Positions 34,805-43,299 of a stretch of DNA of 50,801 bases are shown here, piece by piece. Origin of the DNA: Bacteroidales bacterium. GTDB taxonomy: Bacteria > Bacteroidota > Bacteroidia > Bacteroidales > F082. Within the stretch, counting starts at the first letter, position 1, and every line of letters starts with the position of its first letter. A program made the translations under genes and the position numbers. The notes under the pieces were generated by a model. The model was not told the origin of the DNA. It saw only the letters and a program-made list of their open reading frames with translations, and searched no databases. The stretch lies in the NCBI GenBank assembly GCA_017630195.1, contig JAGBVS010000022.1, forward strand, positions 1 through 50,801, read 5' to 3'.

Positions 34805-35767
34805 ATGAAACGATTAATATTAATTTCAGCCTTGATGGCTTTGATCGGAACAGCCTTTTCTCAAGAGATAAAAACCGATACTACTTTCATAGTAAACTCT
34901 AACAAAATCCAAGTCGTCGATGGAAAAAATGGATTGAAAATCAAAGTCTATGAAATGACGCAGGATGGATATGTCTCAATAAACCCATATTATGAAAGTC
35001 GTTACGAAGGCTCATCTACAAATGATATATCAGAAAGCAGCACTTACATTCAACTTCCTATAGTGCCAAGTTTTGTTAAAAAACAAAATATCGTTGTAAA
35101 AGAAACTGAAAATAACCAAAAACAATACAAGATAAAATATTTCGAATCTGCTTTTCCAAGCATTTATTATTCCTATTCTCAGTTGTATGATGATTCTTTT
35201 ATGTTTGAAAGCTCGGCATTCTTGCAGCGTCCAAATTCTTTTGAATGGGGAATGTATCTCTTCGATGAGGAAATATGTTATAACAAAAGCAGAACTTTGG
35301 GTTTGGTGACATCTTTGGGAATTTCTAACACATATAATTTCTTTAACAACAAAACTGTCTTTGCAACAGACAACGGAACTCCTTATATTTATAATTTAAA
35401 AGATGGAGGAGAAATTGTTCCTGAAGGAATGAGCGACAGAACATACGTCGATAAGAGTTATCTTCGTTATTGGAGCTTGCGTTTGCCAGTGAGTCTGCAA
35501 ATGCAATGGCGATTGAGTTATAAGGTGATGTCGCTTTCAGTCGGTCCTGAGTTGGAATGGCGTTTCGGAATGAAATCAAAAGCAAAATATGACGGAGAAA
35601 AACATGTTGTCGCCGATGATATAAATTATAATCCATTAGGAGTAAATGTCTTAACAACCTTGAAATTCCAGGACTTTATTCTCTTTGGACGTTTCGGTTT
35701 GACACAGATGTTTGGTTCCGACATCAAAGCTGTTCCTTTTAATGTAGGATTCGGTTTAACGTTGTAA
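34805..35767 (+). CDS. Exported protein, probable outer-membrane beta-barrel
   Basis: 320-residue protein with a signal peptide ('KRLILISALMALIGTAFSQ', cleavage after AFS or near it). The N-terminal part (20-110) is polar. The C-terminal two thirds show alternating hydrophobic strands and aromatic ends ('YSYSQLYDDSFMFESSAFLQ', 'LRYWSLRLPVSLQMQWRL', 'MSLSVGPELEWRFGM', 'LFGRFGLTQMF') and a final 'FNVGFGLTL' that looks like a barrel-closing strand. I do not recognise the family. Position alone does not tell its job. It has no T9SS tail. Confidence 0.7.
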   Translation: MKRLILISALMALIGTAFSQEIKTDTTFIVNSNKIQVVDGKNGLKIKVYEMTQDGYVSINPYYESRYEGSSTNDISESSTYIQLPIVPSFVKKQNIVVKETENNQKQYKIKYFESAFPSIYYSYSQLYDDSFMFESSAFLQRPNSFEWGMYLFDEEICYNKSRTLGLVTSLGISNTYNFFNNKTVFATDNGTPYIYNLKDGGEIVPEGMSDRTYVDKSYLRYWSLRLPVSLQMQWRLSYKVMSLSVGPELEWRFGMKSKAKYDGEKHVVADDINYNPLGVNVLTTLKFQDFILFGRFGLTQMFGSDIKAVPFNVGFGLTL

Positions 35768-35830
35768 AGTGTTTTATCCTCGAAAAAGTGTAATTTCGCA
35801 AGAATCTCTTTAACTTTTGAATTCTATTTA

Positions 35831-35838
35831 TATCTTTG
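35831..35838 (+). promoter_or_regulatory. -7 box of the PTS-IIC-like gene
   Basis: TATCTTTG 18 nt before the start codon; the -33 region is only weakly conserved. Confidence 0.55.
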
Positions 35839-35856
35839 CATCATTAAATTAAAGAT

Positions 35857-36873
35857 ATGAAGTTTAAAGAATTTTTAAAGAAGAAAGATGTTAACATCAG
35901 CGCCAAGGCTTATTTCTTAGATGCTCTTGGCGCGATGGCTTTTGGTTTGTTTGCGTCATTGCTGATGGGAACTATTTTCACCACCTTGGGTGATAAGTTA
36001 AATCTCCCGATATTGTTAGAAATAGCGAAATATGCCAAGCAGGCCACTGGCGCTGCCATAGGAGTAGCGATAGCTTTCTCTCTTAAAGCGCCTTCTCTCG
36101 TTCTTTTCTCTGCGACTGTATGCGGCATCGCAGGCAACGCACTCGGCGGTCCCGTAGGAGCATATATCGCAACTGTCATCAGCACCGAGCTCGGTAAGAT
36201 AGTGTCAAAAGAAACAAAAGTAGATATTCTTGTCACACCTTCTGTCGTGATAATCAGCGGTGTTCTTCTTGCGATGTTCGTCGGTCCAGGCATCAATGCC
36301 TTTATGGAAGCTTTCGGAAGATTTATAGAAAACGCCACCGAGTTGCGTCCATTTCTTATGGGAATTATAGTCTCCGTTTCTGTCGGAATGGCTTTGACAC
36401 TTCCAATCAGCAGCGCTGCCTTATGTATTGCCATCGGTCTCTCCGGAATAGCTGCAGGTGCAGCCACAGCAGGATGCTGCGCTCAGATGGTGGGTTTTGC
36501 AGTGATGTCGTTCAAGGAAAACCGTTGGGGTGGTCTCATCTCACAAGGATTGGGAACGTCAATGTTGCAGATGCCTAACATCATAAAAAATCCTCTTACA
36601 TGGATTCCTCCTACATTGGCAGCAGCCATTACCGGACCAATATCCACTTGCTTGTTTCAACTCGAAAACGTGCCTATAGGAGCTGGCATGGGAACTTGCG
36701 GACTCGTAGGCCCATTCGGAATAATAACAGCCATGCCAGAAGGCGGAACAAAAATGTGGCTCGGAATATTATTGGTATGCTTCATACTTCCAGCAATTCT
36801 TACATGGATATTCGGAGTGATATTCAGAAAAATGAAGTGGATTAAAGAAGGAGACTTATTAATTGGGAATTAG
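35857..36873 (+). CDS. PTS-IIC-like membrane transporter
   Basis: 338-residue integral membrane protein of the PTS_EIIC_2 type, with about eight to ten hydrophobic segments. Conserved parts: 'FLDALGAMAFGLFASLLMGTI' (ends FLDALGA, LLMGTI), 'GNALGGPVGAYIA', 'PISSAALCIAIGLSGIAAGAA' and 'GMGTCGLVGPFG'. No IIA or IIB domain, HPr or enzyme I is encoded nearby, and stand-alone members of this family occur widely, so a phosphotransferase mechanism is doubtful. The substrate is unknown. The TAG stop codon and the last few residues (LIGN) come from the ATTAGGAGTTAG repeat that follows. Confidence 0.82.
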   Translation: MKFKEFLKKKDVNISAKAYFLDALGAMAFGLFASLLMGTIFTTLGDKLNLPILLEIAKYAKQATGAAIGVAIAFSLKAPSLVLFSATVCGIAGNALGGPVGAYIATVISTELGKIVSKETKVDILVTPSVVIISGVLLAMFVGPGINAFMEAFGRFIENATELRPFLMGIIVSVSVGMALTLPISSAALCIAIGLSGIAAGAATAGCCAQMVGFAVMSFKENRWGGLISQGLGTSMLQMPNIIKNPLTWIPPTLAAAITGPISTCLFQLENVPIGAGMGTCGLVGPFGIITAMPEGGTKMWLGILLVCFILPAILTWIFGVIFRKMKWIKEGDLLIGN

Positions 36874-36920
36874 GAGTTAGGAATTAGGAGTTGGCTGACA
36901 GCAATTCCTAATTTTTTTTA
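36863..36920 (+). terminator. Repeat-derived terminator after the PTS-IIC-like gene
   Basis: GGAATTAGGAGTTAGGAATTAGGAGT units give the left arm TTAGGAATT (36877-36885), which pairs with AATTCCTAA (36903-36911), followed by eight T. The array also contains the gene's stop codon. Confidence 0.75.
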
Positions 36921-36930
36921 TAAAAAGGTC

Positions 36931-36961
36931 TTGACAAAACTTCATTCATGTATTATATTTG
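36931..36961 (+). promoter_or_regulatory. Promoter of queA
   Basis: TTG (36931-36933), 20 nt, TATATTTG (36954-36961), a close match to the Bacteroidota consensus. The start codon is 36 nt downstream. Confidence 0.75.
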
Positions 36962-36997
36962 TGGTTTTTGAAAAATCAACATAAAATCATTATATAA

Positions 36998-38047
36998 ATG
37001 AAGTTATCACAATTCAAATTCAATCTCCCTTCAAATCTTATTGCCAACTATCCGGCAAAGAACAGAGACGAATCACGTTTGATGGTAGTTAATCGTAAAG
37101 ACGGTTCTATCGAACATTGTATCTTTAAGGATATTTTAAATTATGTCAACGCCGGCGACGTTTTTGTTTTGAACAATACAAAAGTTTTTCCGGCTCGTCT
37201 TTATGGCGAAAAAGAAAAGACAGGCGCTAAGATTGAAGTCATGTTGCTTCGCGAATTGAATCACGAAAGCCGTCTTTGGGATGTTCTCGTTGATCCTGCT
37301 CGTAAAATTCGTATCGGCAACAAACTTTATTTCGGCGAAAACGACGATCTCGTCGCTGAAGTTATAGACAATACAACATCAAGAGGAAGAACATTACGTT
37401 TCTTGTTCGATGGTACTCACGAAGAGTTTAAAAAGACTATAACAGACTTGGGTAATACACCGCTTCCTCCAGAAATCGGTCGCCCAGTAGAACCAGAAGA
37501 CGCTGAAAACTATCAGACAGTATTCGCTAAATGTGAAGGCGCTGTAGCTGCTCCAACAGCAGGTATGCACTTCAGCAAATCGCTTATGAAACACCTCGAA
37601 CTCCGCGATGTTCAGTTCGCTGAACTTACTCTTCATACTGGCGTTGGTAACTTCCGTGATATTGAAGTAGAAGACCTTACTAAACATAAAACCGACTCTG
37701 AAGAGATGGAAATAACTCAGGAAGCCTGCGATATCATCAATACAGCAAAAAACGAGTGTAATAAAATTTTCGCAGTGGGAACAACATCTCTCAAAGCATT
37801 GGAAACATGTGTTAATATAAAGGGACAAGTTAATCCTTTCAAAGGATGGACCAACAAGTTCATATTCCCACACTACGATTTCAATACTGCCGACGCTCTC
37901 ATTACCAACTTCCATCTCCCAAAATCACCGATGATGATGGAAGTGGCTGCATTCGCTGGTTATGACTTGCTTATGAAAGCTTATAAAGTGGCTGTCGCAG
38001 AGAAATATCGTTTCTTTACATACGGCGACGCTATGCTTATTATATAG
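36998..38047 (+). CDS. queA: S-adenosylmethionine:tRNA ribosyltransferase-isomerase
   Basis: 349-residue enzyme that transfers the ribosyl part of SAM to preQ1 in tRNA to form epoxyqueuosine. Signatures: '[25 protein letters not shown]' (ends [16 protein letters not shown]) at the start, '[12 protein letters not shown]', '[21 protein letters not shown]', '[10 protein letters not shown]', and '[20 protein letters not shown]'. Length is normal. In many Bacteroidales queA follows truB in the ftsX-DUF3098-uppP-truB operon; here it has its own promoter about 6.5 kb away, on the other strand. Confidence 0.96.
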   Translation: MKLSQFKFNLPSNLIANYPAKNRDESRLMVVNRKDGSIEHCIFKDILNYVNAGDVFVLNNTKVFPARLYGEKEKTGAKIEVMLLRELNHESRLWDVLVDPARKIRIGNKLYFGENDDLVAEVIDNTTSRGRTLRFLFDGTHEEFKKTITDLGNTPLPPEIGRPVEPEDAENYQTVFAKCEGAVAAPTAGMHFSKSLMKHLELRDVQFAELTLHTGVGNFRDIEVEDLTKHKTDSEEMEITQEACDIINTAKNECNKIFAVGTTSLKALETCVNIKGQVNPFKGWTNKFIFPHYDFNTADALITNFHLPKSPMMMEVAAFAGYDLLMKAYKVAVAEKYRFFTYGDAMLII

Positions 38048-38054
38048 AAATTTA

Positions 38055-38137
38055 GAACTTTAGAATTCTAGAAAATATTAATATGCTTCAAGATAATAAG
38101 ACTTGTTGACATGTAGTCTTGTGGTCTTGTAGTCTTT
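38055..38137. repeat. TTTAGAACTT and CTTGTAGT arrays before glyS
   Basis: TTTAGAACTTTAGAATTCTAGAA (about 38050-38073) followed by ACTTGTTGACATGTAGT-CTTGTGGT-CTTGTAGT-CTTT (38100-38137) in the gap between queA and glyS. No strict TAnnTTTG box is present in the gap. Confidence 0.75.
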
Positions 38138-38149
38138 AAAATAAAAACA

Positions 38150-39676
38150 ATGAATCAAGAAGAATTTTTCAAGAAGATAACAGCTCACGCTAAAGAATAC
38201 GGTTTCGTATTCCCTTCAAGTGATATTTATGACGGACTTTCAGCTGTTTATGACTACGGTCAAAATGGCGTTGAATTAAAGAATAACATCCGCCAATATT
38301 GGTGGAAAGCTATGGTGCAGATGCACGAAAACATCGTCGGTGTTGATGCAGCTATTTTCATGCATCCAACAGTATGGAAAGCTTCAGGTCACGTCGATGC
38401 TTTCAACGACCCTATGATTGATAACAAAGACAGCAAGAAACGCTATCGCGCTGATGTCCTCGTAGAAGATCATATCGCTAAGATTGAAGATAAAATCAAT
38501 AAGGAAGTAGAAAAGGCTAAGAAACGTTTCGGCGACGCTTTCGATAAAGAACAATTCGTTTCTACTAACGCACGCGTTCTCGGATATAAACAAGAAATTG
38601 AAGACATCAGTCATCGCCTTTATGCAGCGATGGAAAACAACGACCTCGCCGGCATCAAACAACTTATAGAAGACCTCGGTATCGTTTGTCCAATCTCTGG
38701 CTCACGCAACTGGACCGACGTACGTCAATTCAACCTTATGTTTGCTACACAAATGGGTTCTCTCGCAGAAGGCGCTAACGAGATTTATCTTCGTCCTGAG
38801 ACAGCCCAAGGTATCTTTGTCAACTACCTCAACATCCAAAAAACTGGTAGAATGAAAGTGCCTTTCGGTATCGCACAGACAGGTAAGGCTTTCCGTAATG
38901 AAATCGTGGCTCGTCAGTTCATATTCAGAATGAGAGAGTTCGAACAGATGGAAATGCAGTTCTTCGTACGCCCTGGCACTGAATTAGAATGGTTCAAACA
39001 CTGGAAAGAAGAACGTCTCAGATGGCACCTCTCACTCGGTATCCCAGCAGAAAAATATCGTTACCACGACCATGAAAAATTGGCTCACTATGCCAACGCA
39101 GCAACTGATATTGAATTTGAATTCCCATTCGGCTTCAAAGAATTGGAAGGCATCCACAGCCGTACTGACTTCGACCTCAGCAGCCATTCCAAGTTCTCAG
39201 GCAAGAAACTTCAATACTTCGACCCAGAGACAAACGAAAGCTATGTTCCTTACGTTATCGAGACATCTATCGGTTTGGACCGTATGTTCCTCGCTATGTT
39301 GAGCCACGCTTATACAGAAGAAAAATTAGAAGACGGTTCAGAACGCGTAGTGATGAAATTCCCAGCAGCTTTGGCACCTTATAAAGTCGCTATCTTGCCT
39401 CTCGTCAAGAAAGATGGTCTCCCTGAAAAAGCACGCGAAATCATGGAACAACTCACACCAGATTTCATGTGCCAATACGAAGAAAAAGACTCTATCGGCA
39501 AACGTTATAGAAGACAAGACGCTATCGGTACACCTCTCTGCGTGACAATCGACAACCAGACATTGGAAGACAATACAGTGACTGTCCGCGACCGTGACAC
39601 TATGGAACAAATCAGAGTCAACGCTGACGAACTTTATACAATTATCAGAAATAAAATAGCTCCTAAGAAAATCTGA
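38150..39676 (+). CDS. glyS: Glycyl-tRNA synthetase (alpha2 type)
   Basis: 508-residue class II synthetase of the single-chain (eukaryote-like, homodimeric) type, which charges tRNA-Gly. Motif 2 is visible as 'AFRNEIVARQFIFRMREFEQMEMQFF' (ends AFRNEIVA, MEMQFF), preceded by 'YLRPETAQGIFVNY'. Motif 3 is 'PYVIETSIGLDRMFLAML', and the C-terminal anticodon-binding domain starts near 'LAPYKVAILPLVKK'. Length is as expected. A terminator hairpin of the duplicated module follows. Confidence 0.96.
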   Translation: MNQEEFFKKITAHAKEYGFVFPSSDIYDGLSAVYDYGQNGVELKNNIRQYWWKAMVQMHENIVGVDAAIFMHPTVWKASGHVDAFNDPMIDNKDSKKRYRADVLVEDHIAKIEDKINKEVEKAKKRFGDAFDKEQFVSTNARVLGYKQEIEDISHRLYAAMENNDLAGIKQLIEDLGIVCPISGSRNWTDVRQFNLMFATQMGSLAEGANEIYLRPETAQGIFVNYLNIQKTGRMKVPFGIAQTGKAFRNEIVARQFIFRMREFEQMEMQFFVRPGTELEWFKHWKEERLRWHLSLGIPAEKYRYHDHEKLAHYANAATDIEFEFPFGFKELEGIHSRTDFDLSSHSKFSGKKLQYFDPETNESYVPYVIETSIGLDRMFLAMLSHAYTEEKLEDGSERVVMKFPAALAPYKVAILPLVKKDGLPEKAREIMEQLTPDFMCQYEEKDSIGKRYRRQDAIGTPLCVTIDNQTLEDNTVTVRDRDTMEQIRVNADELYTIIRNKIAPKKI

Positions 39677-39850
39677 TTTTTTTAAGACTACAAGACTACA
39701 AGAGGACGCTGCTATTACATAGTGGCGTCTTTTTTTTGACGAAAGACAAAAGACGAAAGACAAAAGCCTCAGCAACCACAGATTTCACAGATTCCTCAAG
39801 TCCCTCAAGTCCCTCTACAACCACAGATTTCACAGATGCCTTAGCACCTC
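39677..39850. repeat. Composite intergenic repeat, copy 1 (left of BspA-like gene)
   Basis: Order of parts: T-run and AAGACTACAAG array (39678-39703), terminator hairpin (39705-39729), AGACAAA/AGACGAA array (39739-39766), CAGCAACCACAGATTTCACAGATT (39771-39794, given by units), CCTCAAGTCC array, a second CAACCACAGATTTCACAGAT, and CCTCAAGT again. The same order recurs at 43300-43555 after the BspA-like gene. The rest of this 338-bp gap holds the promoter and leader of that gene. Confidence 0.8.
39705..39737 (+). terminator. Terminator after glyS (module hairpin)
   Basis: Stem GACGCTGCTAT / ATAGTGGCGTC with loop TAC and two wobble pairs, followed by eight T. A nearly identical hairpin lies at 43330-43354. 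Confidence 0.85.
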
Positions 39851-39879
39851 AAGTTTCTCAAAATTTTCTCTCGAAAACA

Positions 39880-39911
39880 TTTGTCAAATAAAAATAAAAT
39901 AAATACATTTG
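39880..39911 (+). promoter_or_regulatory. Promoter of the BspA-like gene
   Basis: TTTG (39880-39883), 20 nt, TACATTTG (39904-39911). The leader to the start codon is about 100 nt and carries loose ACTCTATTACTC/ACTTCATTACT-like repeats. Confidence 0.75.
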
Positions 39912-40014
39912 CCACCTAATTTAACTATATCACAACATTACTCTATTACTCAATAACAACATCACTCCATAACTTCAAAACTTCATTACTGAAAAAATTA
40001 AAAATCATTATATC

Positions 40015-43000
40015 ATGAAAAAACTTTTACTTTTCTTTACAATCTTAGTCTCAACGATGGGATTGTTTGCACAAAATGTTGGTGATAATGCTATCATCAA
40101 TTATGATGGTTATTCATTGGAATTTACAGTAACAAGTGTAGAACCAGCAGAATGCGCAGTCTCAGTAGATTCTGGTGAACCAGTGAATGTAATAATTCCA
40201 TCCAAGGAGACAATTTCAGGAAAAGAATATACTGTTACTTCTATCGGTTATTATGCTTTTTCTAATTGTGACAATTTAACAAGCATAGAGATTCCTAACA
40301 GCGTCACTTCTATAGGTGATTATGCTTTTTATTATTGTTCCAATTTAACAAGCATAACAGTTGAAGAAGGCAATCCTGTTTATGACAGCAGAAACAATTG
40401 CAATGCCATTATAGAAACTGAAACAAATACATTGATTGCAGGATGTCAGAATACGCTAATTCCTAACTCAGTCACTTCTATAGGGGGTTCTGCTTTTTAT
40501 AAATGTTACAATTTAACAAGCATAGAGATTCCTAACTCAGTCACTTCTATAGGGGGTTCTGCTTTTTCTGATTGTATCAATTTAACAAGCATAGAGATTC
40601 CTAACTCAGTCACTTCTATCGGTGATAATGCTTTTAATGGATGTTCCAATTTAACAAGCATAGAAATCCCTAATTCTGTCACTTCTATAGGAGAAGCTGC
40701 TTTTAGTAGATGTTTTAATTTGACAAATATAACAGTTGAAAATGGCAATCCTGTTTATGATAGCAGAAATAACTGCAATGCCATTATAGAAACATCTACA
40801 AACATTTTGATAAATGGTTGTATGAATACAATTATCCCAGATAATATTACAACCATCGGATATGGAGTTTTTGCTGAATTTACTCTTTTGACAAGCATAG
40901 AGATTCCTAACTCAGTCACTTCTATAGGGGATTATGCTTTTTATGGATGTTCCAATTTAACAAGCATAGAGATTCCTAACTCAGTCACTTCTATGGGTAT
41001 GTGGGTTTTTTGGAATTGTTCCAATTTAACAAGCATTTACTGCTATGCCGAAAATGTTATAGTAGCAAATGGTATGTTTCTCGATTGTCCTTCCGACATG
41101 ATAATTTACGTCCCTGCACAGTCAGTAGATGCTTATAAAGCTGCAAGTCCTTGGAATGAATATACAATCTTGCCAATGGGTGAAATTGTAAACCATTGGA
41201 TACCTGATGAAAGTCTTTACGCTAACAATATGTCTGTCATCGGTTTAATTCAGATAGATGGCGTTAACCAAAACTCTACTTCCTTGGAAATAGGCGCGTT
41301 CTGCGGAGAAGAGGTGAGGGGCTCACAACTTGTTCAGTATATTCCAGAATTGGATAAATATCTTGTCTTCCTAACAATTCATGGAGATAATGAAAACGAT
41401 GAGATTTCCTTCAGACTTTATAATCACGAAACTGAAGAGGAATTGGATTTGAGAAGTCCTGAGGCTGTAACATTCACTGTCAACGGCACTTTGGGCAGCA
41501 TTACAAGTCCGTACGTGCTTAACTTCAGCAATATGGTAAATGTCACAGCGAGCGTAAATCCGGAAATCGCTGGTTCAATATCAGGCTCCGGAGAATATGC
41601 TATAAACGATATTGTCACCTTAACGGCAACAGCAAATACAGGTTATCAATTTATAAACTGGACAGAAGAAGGAACAGTCGTTTCGGAAGAAGCTGAATAT
41701 TCATTTACAGTGACGGAATCAAGAGAATTGGTTGCTAACTTTGAACTGTTAACTTATAATGTAACAGCAAGTGCAAATCCAGCAGAAGGCGGCTCAATAA
41801 GCGGTGCTGGAACATACACTCATGGCGAGACAGCAACACTTTCAGCAACAGCAAATACAGGTTATCAATTTATAAACTGGACAGAAGAAGGAACAATCGT
41901 TTCGGAAGAATCAGAATATTCCTTCACAGTGACAGAATCAAGAGAATTGGTTGCTAACTTTGAACTTTTAACATATAATGTAACAGCAAGTGCAAATCCA
42001 GCAGAAGGCGGTTCAATAAGCGGCTCAGGAGTTTACACTCATGGCGAGACAGCAACACTTTCAGCAACATCTAACGAAGGTTATCAATTTATAAACTGGA
42101 CAGAAGAAGGAACAGTCGTTTCGGAAGAATCAGAATATAGTTTTACAGTGGCAGAAGCCAGAGAATTGGTTGCTAACTTCAACTGCGTACAAAACAGAAA
42201 CCTTAAATCCGGCTGGAGCTGGTTCTCATCTTACATCGAGATTTCTGGTGCAGAAGGCCTTGAAATGATAGAAGAAGCTCTCGGAGAAAACGGCCTTCAA
42301 ATCAAGAACCAGACAGCTTTCGTGGCTAATTCAAGCGCTGGATGGTACGGCTCACTTACTTCAGTTTCAGTTGAAAGCATGTACATGTTGCAGACATCGG
42401 CAACTCACGAACTTACATTGTCAGGCGACAAAGTAAATCCTGAAAATCATCCAATAACAATAGGAACTAACTGGAAATGGATTTCTTATTTATTAAGCGA
42501 AAACATTGATGTTGAAGAAGCACTCTCAACGATAAATCCAAGTCACGGCGATTATGTCAAGTCAAAGAACGCTTTCTCACAATATTATAACGGCATCGGC
42601 TGGATCGGCGCTCTCAACACAATGAATCCAGGCGAAGGCTATATGTATCAAAATACATCCGGAACGACAAAGACTCTCGTATATCCATCAAGCGCTTCAA
42701 AGGGAACAAGAGCTAATGTGACTTCAGAAAACAACTATTGGATTGCAGACGCAGGAAAATATGCGAACAATATGAACATGATAGCATTTGTTAAAAATAA
42801 TTCAGGAATGGATTATGAAATCGGAGCGTTCGTAGGTGAAGAAGTAAGAGGCAGCGCAAGACCAATCTATATCGAAGCTTTGGATTCATACATGATTTTC
42901 ATGACAATATTCGGCGAAAGCAACGAAGAAATTACATTTAAATATTATGATGTGAATAATGACGAAGAAGAAAATATCTTCACAAAAGAAAACGTAATCT

Positions 43001-43299
43001 TCTCAGCAAACGCTGTTTTAGGCTCTGTTGACAATCCAATCGCAATGATGTTCGACACAGAAGGCATCGGTGAAAACGGAATGGAAAACATCAGCATCTA
43101 TCCAAATCCTGCAAATGTCAATTCAGAAATCAATCTCGGCATGACATGTGACAGAGTAGAAATCTATAATACATTAGGTGTCAAGATTGCTGAATATTCA
43201 AATGTAAACAAGATAGACGGCATTGAAACATCAGGTGTTTACATGATAAGACTTACAAACGGCGAAGAAGCAATAAATTGCAGAATCGTTGTGGAATGA
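40015..43299 (+). CDS. BspA-like leucine-rich-repeat protein with InlB-type repeats and T9SS tail
   Basis: 1094-residue exported protein. Signal peptide 1-20 ('STMGLFAQ'). About 65-375: TpLRR/LRR_5 units of 23 residues, pattern 'NLTSIEIPNSVTSIGxxAF', several nearly identical in DNA (69-nt units, 40510-40716 and 40890-41025). About 397-510: a domain with 'IGAFCGEEVRGS'. About 508-722: three InlB B-like repeats of 73 residues ('NVTASANPAEGGSISG'), the second and third almost identical. About 725-900: region with two 'W.W.S.' units. About 905-1020: a second copy of the 'IGAFVGEEVRGS' domain. About 1030-1094: T9SS sorting domain ('ISIYPNPANVNSEINLG'). BspA-type proteins bind host matrix proteins; a surface adhesin role is inferred. 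Confidence 0.92.
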   Translation: MKKLLLFFTILVSTMGLFAQNVGDNAIINYDGYSLEFTVTSVEPAECAVSVDSGEPVNVIIPSKETISGKEYTVTSIGYYAFSNCDNLTSIEIPNSVTSIGDYAFYYCSNLTSITVEEGNPVYDSRNNCNAIIETETNTLIAGCQNTLIPNSVTSIGGSAFYKCYNLTSIEIPNSVTSIGGSAFSDCINLTSIEIPNSVTSIGDNAFNGCSNLTSIEIPNSVTSIGEAAFSRCFNLTNITVENGNPVYDSRNNCNAIIETSTNILINGCMNTIIPDNITTIGYGVFAEFTLLTSIEIPNSVTSIGDYAFYGCSNLTSIEIPNSVTSMGMWVFWNCSNLTSIYCYAENVIVANGMFLDCPSDMIIYVPAQSVDAYKAASPWNEYTILPMGEIVNHWIPDESLYANNMSVIGLIQIDGVNQNSTSLEIGAFCGEEVRGSQLVQYIPELDKYLVFLTIHGDNENDEISFRLYNHETEEELDLRSPEAVTFTVNGTLGSITSPYVLNFSNMVNVTASVNPEIAGSISGSGEYAINDIVTLTATANTGYQFINWTEEGTVVSEEAEYSFTVTESRELVANFELLTYNVTASANPAEGGSISGAGTYTHGETATLSATANTGYQFINWTEEGTIVSEESEYSFTVTESRELVANFELLTYNVTASANPAEGGSISGSGVYTHGETATLSATSNEGYQFINWTEEGTVVSEESEYSFTVAEARELVANFNCVQNRNLKSGWSWFSSYIEISGAEGLEMIEEALGENGLQIKNQTAFVANSSAGWYGSLTSVSVESMYMLQTSATHELTLSGDKVNPENHPITIGTNWKWISYLLSENIDVEEALSTINPSHGDYVKSKNAFSQYYNGIGWIGALNTMNPGEGYMYQNTSGTTKTLVYPSSASKGTRANVTSENNYWIADAGKYANNMNMIAFVKNNSGMDYEIGAFVGEEVRGSARPIYIEALDSYMIFMTIFGESNEEITFKYYDVNNDEEENIFTKENVIFSANAVLGSVDNPIAMMFDTEGIGENGMENISIYPNPANVNSEINLGMTCDRVEIYNTLGVKIAEYSNVNKIDGIETSGVYMIRLTNGEEAINCRIVVE
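40270..41040 (+). repeat. 69-nt tandem LRR units in the BspA-like gene
   Basis: Consecutive 69-nt units start near 40510, 40579 and 40648, and further units lie near 40270 and 40890-41025. The segment AGCATAGAGATTCCTAACTC is unchanged in several of them, showing recent duplication or conversion. They are interrupted by two longer non-canonical units with 'GNPVYDSRNNCNAIIET'. Confidence 0.85.

Noticed and set aside
35910-36467. Minus-strand ORF of 185 codons
   Set aside because: Shadow of the PTS-IIC-like gene: low-complexity, rich in Ala/Pro/Thr, no domain, opposite to a clear membrane protein.
35857-36873. Complete PTS sugar uptake system
   Set aside because: Only a IIC-like protein is present; no IIA, IIB, HPr or enzyme I gene is seen in the window.
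40506-40748. Minus-strand ORF of 80 codons with internal repeats
   Set aside because: It is the antisense of the LRR units; its repeats simply mirror the 69-nt units of the BspA-like gene.
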